Source: Imbricaverruca yamaguchii
Taxonomy: Eukaryota > Arthropoda > Thecostraca > Neoverrucidae
Length of the DNA: 64,000 bases
Assembly: GCA_034440575.1 (NCBI GenBank)
Contig: JAOTOL010001637.1
Span: forward strand, 604,501 to 668,500
Direction: 5' to 3'
Both the position numbers and the translations under genes were made by a program. The notes beneath the pieces were generated by a model, which was not told the DNA's origin, did no database searches, and saw only the letters and a list, made by a program, of their open reading frames with translations. Positions 57,441 to 64,000 of the stretch are shown one piece after another; position 1 is the stretch's first letter, and the number at the start of each line of letters is the position of its first letter.

Positions 57441-58264
57441 GCGGGTAAGCTGTCTTCGCCTGCCAGAAATATAAACAACATCTCAGGCGGGGGCAATGCC
57501 GGCTGCGGTCTGAGACATCGCGATCACTGATCAGGGTCGGTCATCTGTTGCGAACCAGAGGAAACCCGCAGCGCCAGAAGCCAAACAAGTGTGGACTCAT
57601 TTCGCATGCTCTCTGGGGATCTTAGTTCTTACTCCTGACTGTCTTCCACAATGAACGACGATTTTCCATTGCTACAATTTTACTGGGGCGAAGTCCAGTT
57701 TCCTCGAATGTGATCTCGCCTCCGTAAGTCAGCTCGGTACCACAGGTAAAAAGTTTCAGATAAGACACTTGCACCTGCAACTGAGGACATGTGACTTCTT
57801 CTCATATGGATATATTGCGCTCATCCAGGGCATTCAGGTAAGACACTGGGAACTAGTGAAAACTAGAGGCGGTCAAAAGTGGCCTGAGAGTTTTGAATAG
57901 CAGCGGAGAGAGTGGACCGCTGTCTGGTGCGTGCCAAATGCGGCTGGGGGCTCCAGAAACAAGGTGATCTGAAAAGTCGTGATGCTAACAAGCAGGATCG
58001 ACCACTGCCTTGCGTGCAACAGAAGCTGCCTGGACCGTGGGAAACGAGAAAGAGAGCTCAATCATCGCCAGAAGTGAGGTGGTGAGGACTCAGTTATAGC
58101 CTATCTGAGTCCTGACCCAGCTAAGATATCAGGCAACAGTTGTTCGACAGTATTTGCCACCTACTACCGGACATTGTTAATCCGGGGATGTAAAAGACCA
58201 CCCTCACGCTACCACATGAGGGTATGTAAGGGTTTACATACACGTTTTGTACGCACTGCCCAAT

Positions 58265-58470
58265 TGTACTCATATAGCAATTTTTTCTTCATTTTTCCCA
58301 TTTAGATGAGTTATCGATCCTGAAACATTTTTGGTGACGGTCCTCTTTGACCTGAGCTAAACCAATGACCTTGCATGACCTGAAATTGACCCTTCCCTTC
58401 AGATGCAATAAAGATGAAGGAAAAGTCGCGAACATTTCGTAGTGCTTCGTGTCACCGTCTTGTCTCTATC
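58265..58470 (+). mobile_element. Family A, internally deleted copy 4
   Basis: CTTCATTTTTCCCATTTAGA, then CCTGAAACATTTTTGGTGAC, matches 54148-54205. It is followed directly by CTTTGACCTGAGCTAAACCA, then ATGACCTTGCATGACCTGAA, matching 54420-54470. The intervening ~200 bp of the family is missing. Both family break points carry TTTTGGAAGT-like sequence, which suggests deletion between short repeats. Confidence 0.6.
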
Positions 58471-58474
58471 ACGG

Positions 58475-60205
58475 TAAAAGCCCGGCGGGTGTACAAAGAT
58501 CCCCCAGTGGAAATGGAAGCCATGCTTTGGTTAACGATGATGACAGAATGATGCTGATGAAGCTCATCAGCAAGACAAAAATACAATCTTGAATGAATAC
58601 AGAAATCACAGGCGAGAGATAAGGAACAGAACAAAAGTGGGAAGCTTCAGTCCATCTCCATCCCCATTGCTGACTTTGCGTTAATACATCATGGAATGAT
58701 CGGTATAAACTTATTTATTCAGCAAAACCCATTTTTGCAGCAAATTTGCAATGTCCTTATGGTCTGATTCTGGAATACTGCCCCAAAAGTGAATCTCAAA
58801 ATGGAATGACATCAATACTGATTTCAGAGAACTGATACCTTGCACAATGGTGTTGAGTGGAAAGACATCATTGGTTGACACCCTAATGGAATATGACGAT
58901 ACATTATATGCGTCCTGCTATCGTCCAATAATATACAGTCCTTAAGCACTGGTGACACTCACATTGCACTGAATTTATTGTGAAGAAATATTGACGTGGC
59001 TAAAACTGTACCTTAATGTGATGTTCCTGTGGCCAACTATTCCCAAAATGTTCAAAGATGCACTGGCAGTGTGATACCATAGCTCTGCACATAATTTTCC
59101 TTCTTTGTGGCATCTCAATTCTTCATTGCTTGCGATTCTGGTCTATGGTAGAAAAAAGGTGAAAACGAGGAAAACAACTCCCAGTCTAGCTCATTCCGGG
59201 CCAAAGCTTACCTTATGGACGTTGAACCATGTGCAACATTAGGATGCTAGATTATGCAAGACTTGTGCAAGATGGATTGGTGGATAGATAAAGCGACTCA
59301 AAACTTGGCCCACCAAAATTCGCTACGCTAATTGCTCTCGGGATCCGGCGTTGCTGGTCACTGAAGATGACTGAGGTTGAAAAGTTCATATTTGAATGGT
59401 CTAAAGATTGTACATGTGTAGCGGTGTTTGCAATTTTGGCATGCACAGCCAGTGAAAGCATGGTGCTACGAATGGCACTGTTGGGCGAGTATTTCTCAGT
59501 GACGGAATTGTCCGTCACCTGTCTTCACCTGCCACCTGTAATCCGCTTGCAATCTTGCATCACCGTCCTGGTACCGCACTCTGACCATGGACTCGAGCAC
59601 ATCACACCTCATCCTGATCACGGAGTCGGGAGCAACACTGTCCCGGCACCGTTGGTTGAGAGTGATGGAGACTGCGGCATCGTAGCAAACCACTATCAAT
59701 CGGGGAATTTTAACTATGACGGCTCCTTAGACAGATCATCGTCTAGCTTGTCAATTCCAGTTATCTTGAACATTGCTGTCATGATGAATGTATTGGATAT
59801 GTCACTAAACAACGGGCATTACCGCCTTCATCTGAGTTCAATTCAGATACATTTGATGATGCATTTCTTCGATCTACGGCAATCAAGACGAAAAGGGCAG
59901 GCAGCAGTGGATACACAATCTCGCGAACATATCAGATGTGGTACAGAAAGGCGATATAGAGGAAAGTAAAATCAGCCACTTGAAGAACCGTACCTTTGAA
60001 TTTACTATTTCGAAGGGCGACTAGATCCTACAAGTATGCAAGCATTTATTCTTGGGAGCGATTGTACATTAGTTTTTGTTGCTGTTATTTTTAATTTTCT
60101 TCAAATCATTTAGCTCCGAGATAGTTTTGTTCGAGAAAAAACACGTGAGACTGGATTATCTTAAATTAGGGTCAAATAAACCAGCATCAACTAGGCTGCC
60201 TGAAA
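58475..60205. other. No recognised gene; one 200-codon open frame
   Basis: The plus-strand frame 59367-59969 is the longest non-repetitive open frame from ATG in the window. It has serine/histidine-rich stretches and no domain, signal peptide or repeat I recognise. Flanking sequence has no clear splice sites. It may be chance. Confidence 0.25.
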
Positions 60206-60212
60206 TTGACAT

Positions 60213-61030
60213 TCAACAGTTCATGCGGTGACACGTGACATACTTCCAAGGATTCACCTTCAGTCTCACGCCTGGTGGCAAGGCAGAACTAATATGGATT
60301 TGACAACAGGCATAGCGTTGACAATGCTTACAGCGCCGCGGGAGGGGTGCGCGAGGTGTTACGGGGTATCGTAGGTACCTCGCTTTGATATGTGCTGGTG
60401 GTGTCCTCGTGGTGAAAGTGAGTATTAGTAGATTATTTGTTGTGAAACCTGGCCTCGGGGGCGGCCGGTACACGGCGGAGACAGCCTGGTCCCCAAGCTT
60501 GAGGGCCAGTGTCTCCGCCGGTATACCGGCCGGCTCCCGGGCCAGGATAGTCCCCTGGCTGTTGTTGAGGTGTGTTGCAGGTGTGATCGTGATAGGTGTG
60601 TGTTTGATCTTTTTGATTTTGGTGAGTAAGTGACCGTCAGTTGAATCGTTTGCCTGTATCAGGAGCGCCCCGGATCTGAGTGTTTTGGCGTGTACGGGCG
60701 CCCCTGTGTATTGGGAGATTTCTCCCTCCACCAGCCAGGGGTCCAGGGAGCTCATTGGCTCCCCGTCCCGCCGGCGGCAGATGAAAAAATATCCCGTGGG
60801 TGTTGGATTGGTGGTGATCATGTTCATGTTGGTGCTGGTAGAGTTCTGCTGTCAGGTGGTGTTGAAAAAAAATATTGTAGCTGGCAGGTGCATGAGACAC
60901 TGTACACTTGACAAAAGTGGCGGAGGGTAAAGAAGGGCGTGAAGAGAGCCCGACAGGTGTAACAGAGGGGGCAGATAAAGACGAAGAATACACAAAGAAA
61001 TCAGAAACTGTGCTTGAAGGGAGCACGAAT
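60213..61030 (-). pseudogene. LINE ORF1 (gag-like) relic
   Basis: The minus-strand frame 60827-60213 has the features of the ORF1 RNA-binding protein of Jockey/I-like LINEs. They are an opening YFFICRRRDGEPMSSLDPWLVEG, KTLRSGALLIQAN, HLLTKIKKIKHTPITITPA, then HLNNSQGTILAREPAGIP, a spacing of basic and aliphatic residues, NNLLILTF, and finally PRRCKHCQRY, the first half of a zinc knuckle. The rest of the knuckle (G-x-x-x-x-C) is lost, and the frame ends soon after at 60213. In the family this protein coats the element's RNA. An upstream overlapping frame (61026-60637) continues proline- and histidine-rich sequence, joined by a shift. No ORF2 follows at 60.2 kb, so the copy is truncated. Confidence 0.75.
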
Positions 61031-61279
61031 AGACAGATCAGATAAAGATCGTGCAGAGGGCACTAGAGGGAAGATCGGGTGGGGGTTGGGGGGTTCCTGG
61101 GTGGGGGGAGTGGCAGCACCGCCGGACTAACCTTGTAGTAATCTGGCCTGAAGGTAGGTGTAGCTGGAGTCTAGATGAAAGCACTGCACTGAAGAGGTCT
61201 TGTAGAGGTAGATGTAGAGAAGTTGTCGAGCGCGTAGATGCAGGAGAAAAGCTTGTAGAGGTGGTGTAGCACTAGGTGT

Positions 61280-61425
61280 TAGAGAAGGCTGAGAAGTAGA
61301 TCCAGAAGCTTGAAGTTGAAGGTAGCTGAAAATAGGTTAGCGGAGCGGGAAGGTAGTGTTTGTATGTAGAGGTTGGGTTTGGATCGGTGCTTGTGTTCTC
61401 TGGCAGTGTGTATACGTGTGTGTTG
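61280..61425. other. Low-complexity AG/TG-rich leader of the 7-bp repeat
   Basis: GTAGAGG and AGAAG phrases recur from about 61190 onward, without a regular period. Confidence 0.4.
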
Positions 61426-61431
61426 GTGTAG

Positions 61432-61571
61432 GTGGTGGGTGGTGGGTGGCAGGTGGCTGGTGGCTGGTGGCTGGTGGCTGGTGGCTGGTGGCTGGTGGCT
61501 GGTGGCTGGTGGCTGGTGGCTGGTGGCTGGTGGCTGGTGGCTGGTGGCTGGTGGCTGGTGGCTGGTGGCTG
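61432..61571 (+). repeat. (GGTGGCT)n heptanucleotide repeat, about 18 units
   Basis: Pure GGTGGCT runs from about 61449 to 61571, preceded by GGTGGGT and GGTGGCA variants. The minus strand reads as ATSHQPP repeats in an open frame because 21 bases make seven codons. Confidence 0.96.
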
Positions 61572-61931
61572 TTAGCAATCTTCTGGCTCCCGTCCGCATG
61601 ATGGTGGCAGCTGGCGTCGTCCTCCTCTCCGTCCGTCCTCTTCCTCGTCCTCGTCTTCCTCGTCCGAATGCAGACTCGCGTGCTTCGGTATCGGGGAATC
61701 TCTCTTCTCACCGTGCAGACGTGCAAAACCAGTGCAAATAGGGTATGTGTACTTGCCTGCAGCAATGAGCTGATTATCCTGCGCCGTCTCGAGGAGGCGG
61801 TCTTTTTCGCGTACCCCCCTAAAGTTTTCTGCAGATAGTGAAAAACATTGCGCACGGCAGCGTGACGAACTTTGGCATGCCTTTCCAACACCAATTTCAC
61901 ATGTTCTGTGAAGATTTTGGGGTCGGGTCAT
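61572..61931 (-). CDS. Possible exon or coding remnant, acidic tail
   Basis: The minus-strand frame reads REKDRLLETAQDNQLIAAGK, then YTYPICTGF, and later HSDEEDEDEEEDGRRG before a stop at 61572, next to the 7-bp repeat. An overlapping minus frame (61900-61337) begins with a helix-like basic stretch (LERHAKVRHAAVRNVFHYLQK). Protein-like composition in two adjacent frames fits a frameshifted remnant, or one exon plus noise. No family is recognised, and splice sites are not decisive. It abuts family A copy 3. Confidence 0.2.
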   Translation of the reverse strand: MTRPQNLHRTCEIGVGKACQSSSRCRAQCFSLSAENFRGVREKDRLLETAQDNQLIAAGKYTYPICTGFARLHGEKRDSPIPKHASLHSDEEDEDEEEDGRRGGRRQLPPSCGREPEDC

Positions 61932-62745
61932 TCACTGTCACTGAGTTTGTCAAGGTGAAGTGAGGTCACCTCCAAAAGTGTTCAACCAGTGGCAACGTTT
62001 TAACGGATAAAGACAATTGAATGAAGCTTTCAGCGTGTATCTTTAAGGATGCCATAAAATGCACTCGAGGAATATTTTTTCGCGTTTTTCATGATTTATT
62101 TGTTTTGAAATAGTGCTAAAATCCAAATAAAGTTCAGTAGTGCTAAAATCGAAGATTCTGGCCAAAGAACGCACTTATGCTAAGCTTACTTAGCACAACG
62201 TTTATCTCTGCGCTCCATCCATTAGACAAATGAGGCATTCCCGCACAGATCATCCAGCCGAGGTGTCGATTTAACACCCACCTGTCACGTATTTCGACGA
62301 AACCTTCCTCCCGGGGGTAATCGATGGTGCTGATCACGGTTGTGATACTTTTTTTTTCTGCGGCATGCGGTTTCGAAGTTATAGCCTCAGGCAATATGAC
62401 GATCCGTACGTGCAATAATATTTTCGAAAACAATTTTCCCCTATATGCTGTAAGGGATGTGAATAAAAATAATGCCGGATTGTTGGGAAAGGTACATAGA
62501 TTAACAGTGATTCATGAATGGAAATGTATGAATCACTGTTATTGGGGGCTAGAGACCACATATACACCCATAGTGACGTCACTTTTTGATGGAAGAAAAC
62601 TTGTGAGGTGGATTCTGGCCCTACTTGTTGAGCACTTTCCGATGGCATCTTTCGTTTCCGTGCGACGCTTAGTTGGAAGATTAGAGGAGGTATACAATGA
62701 CCTCTACCGAGACGGGGGGGGGGGGTGTTGGCGTGGATATGACCA
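61925..62745 (-). mobile_element. Family A inverted-end element, copy 3 (minus strand)
   Basis: In reverse complement it begins with a run of 12 C, then CCGTCTCGGTAGAGG (62725-62702), followed by AACTAAGCGTCGCACGGAAA, AAAGTGCTCAACAAGTAGGG and AAAAAGTGACGTCAC, all matching 53806-53945. Further on, GCCAGAATCTTCGATTTTAG, GCATTTTATGGCATCC, CCACTGGTTGAACACTTTTG and GAGGTGACCTCACTTCACCT match 54225-54460. The right end is cut off at about 61925, before the terminal repeat. About 120 bp of extra or diverged sequence lies in the middle (62200-62570). Confidence 0.75.
62503..62540. repeat. Perfect 13-bp stem, 12-nt loop
   Basis: AACAGTGATTCAT and ATGAATCACTGTT flank GAATGGAAATGT. It lies in the part of family A copy 3 that has no clear counterpart in the other copies. 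Confidence 0.9.
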
Positions 62746-62749
62746 GAAA

Positions 62750-64000
62750 AACGTGGAGTGTTAAACTCAGTAACGACCCAAGGCCTTGTAAATTAGAAAC
62801 GAATCGATAGGAACACTTACTCCACTTCGAGGCAGGGTAGTTTCGGGTAACTGGTTTGCTTATATCTGGGAGATTTTGCAAATCCAACGCACAGGCGACA
62901 AAATTAGACAGTGCTGACGATGCAGGGTTCATATTAAATTTAGTATGTATGGGCTCCGAAACGACTTTTTGGTAAGTGCTACCTATGACAACGGATCGCA
63001 AAAGTTACTCGAATGCATATGCGCGCTCAATGTGCAAGTCCTGGGTGACCCTGAGTCCTGCTTCATACATTTTGCTTATGTGCTAAGCATGTTTAAAATC
63101 AGTAATCCATTTCCTGGGCTGCGAAATACAGTGGCCGGAATCCGGTTCTTTTGGCTGGGGGGGGGGGGGGGGTTAGATCGGGGAAGATTAGCTTACACAC
63201 CCACGAAAGGCCAGAGCCAGCCATCTTCAAAGTACTGGGGGAGGTTCAAGTCTATACCTATGCTGATTACGAACACTCCAATTTTGCGGGCCATTGTACA
63301 TCTTACGAATGTTATAGGAAAGAGGGCTTCGGTGAAATGGAGGATAGACGGGCCTATTGATGGATGTTGAGGGACGAAACCTGGTCTATCTGAATATTAG
63401 CATGTTGATATGAATCAATGAGTCAATTCATTTCAATCCATATCAATCAGTACCTGCTGACAACGGTGGCTGTAATAGTTTAATTTTGTTCCTTGGAATA
63501 CGTATGAATAGTGTGTTTCGAAGGCCTAAAGCCATTCTTTATCATTTATCCGCTTGTACGCTCAGGACTACCTTCAACACAGCTCACCCGCTTCACGCTC
63601 CCGAGAATCAATGCATAAACGGCTGAACTTGCAGCTGAAAAACGTCGCCCAGTTCTGTGATGCGAATTGGTTCCCGGAATGCTGGGCACGCGAACGCATT
63701 GATTTACACTGACTTCGTGCTTCGCAGCCGGTGTGACGACAATATAACCTGGATTATAGCCTCGAACGGCCTCGGGGACACCGAGGACCGCCGACTGTAC
63801 ATGACCTGCTGCAAAGGACATAAAGGCAGCCATAAAATCCTCTGTTGGGGCGCATGGGCACGCGACCATTTTATTGGATGGCTTTTGGGATGTAGTGAAT
63901 GTCCAAGTCACGGCGGGGATGCGGTGACATGTCCATCGTTTATTGGATTCACTGGTTAGTTATGGCATATGAACACTTATTGTGCCGCGGTGAAGGCACG
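62750..64000. other. No gene recognised; 16-G run at 63157-63172
   Basis: GGCCGGAATCCGG and a homopolymer of 16 G near 63133-63172 resemble the G-run palindromes of families A and B, but the flanks do not align. Frames here (141 and 121 codons) carry no recognisable motif. The phrase TTGATATGAATCAATGAGTC with CATATCAATC (63409-63449) forms a weak inverted repeat. Confidence 0.45.

Noticed and set aside
60385..60633. Plus-strand frame with a hydrophobic C-terminus
   Set aside because: It is the antisense shadow of the LINE ORF1 relic.
62324..62764. 146-codon plus-strand frame with a hydrophobic start resembling a signal peptide
   Set aside because: It lies antisense within family A copy 3, and other copies do not keep the frame open.

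Overview
This window looks like repeat-dense, intergenic nuclear DNA from an invertebrate animal (mollusc-like or arthropod-like; I cannot place the phylum). The reasons are: no compact operon-like gene order and no long non-repetitive reading frame; broken animal retroelements (CR1/L2-like and RNase H-bearing I-clade-like LINEs, a BEL/Pao fragment); short terminal-inverted-repeat DNA elements; very long dinucleotide runs; and many minisatellites. I found no intact protein-coding gene. The longest open frames (about 1.0-1.1 kb of codons at 34.1-37.5 kb, minus strand) are by-products of a tandem array.

Layout. 0.2-1.3 kb: a degenerate ~125-138 bp satellite. 1.6-3.3 kb: two plus-strand LINE fragments. 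4.8-6.2 kb: a compound microsatellite block (CCGTCT, TA, TG, GA) with a short coding-like island. 7.3-8.0 kb: a 72-bp minisatellite with an E-box in every unit. 11.2-12.0 kb: first copy of a ~0.8 kb element with inverted ends, seen again at 53.8-54.6 kb, 61.9-62.7 kb (minus strand) and, internally deleted, at 58.3-58.5 kb. 13.6-14.2 kb: CpG-dense DNA and a 47-bp repeat. 20.4-20.7 kb: a possible C2H2 zinc-finger exon. 24.1-25.5 kb: a large foldback with a second dispersed repeat lodged in one arm. 26-27.3 kb: a 48-bp minisatellite, a BEL/Pao RNase H fragment and a 46-bp repeat. 31.3-32.0 kb: a 63-bp minisatellite. 32.4-33.1 kb: a smaller foldback.

34.1-37.4 kb: a 3.3-kb minisatellite of 33/27-bp units. 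About 165 bp beyond its right edge is an exact 18-base match to an Illumina adapter, so the assembly around this array is suspect. 38.4-38.8 kb: a frameshifted relic of a protein family I recall from invertebrates. 39.7 kb: outlying degenerate copies of the 33-bp unit. 43.2-44.3 kb: another LINE fragment. 45-46 kb: three G-rich minisatellites. 47.6-52.4 kb: a nearly full-length but dead I-clade-like LINE on the minus strand, interrupted by a ~0.9-kb element with inverted ends. 53-64 kb: copies of the dispersed elements, AGGTCA-rich DNA, a LINE ORF1 relic and a 7-bp repeat array.

No genes here work together. The window is best read as a history of insertions and tandem amplification. All alignments between copies were made by eye, so boundaries are approximate, usually to within 10-30 bases.
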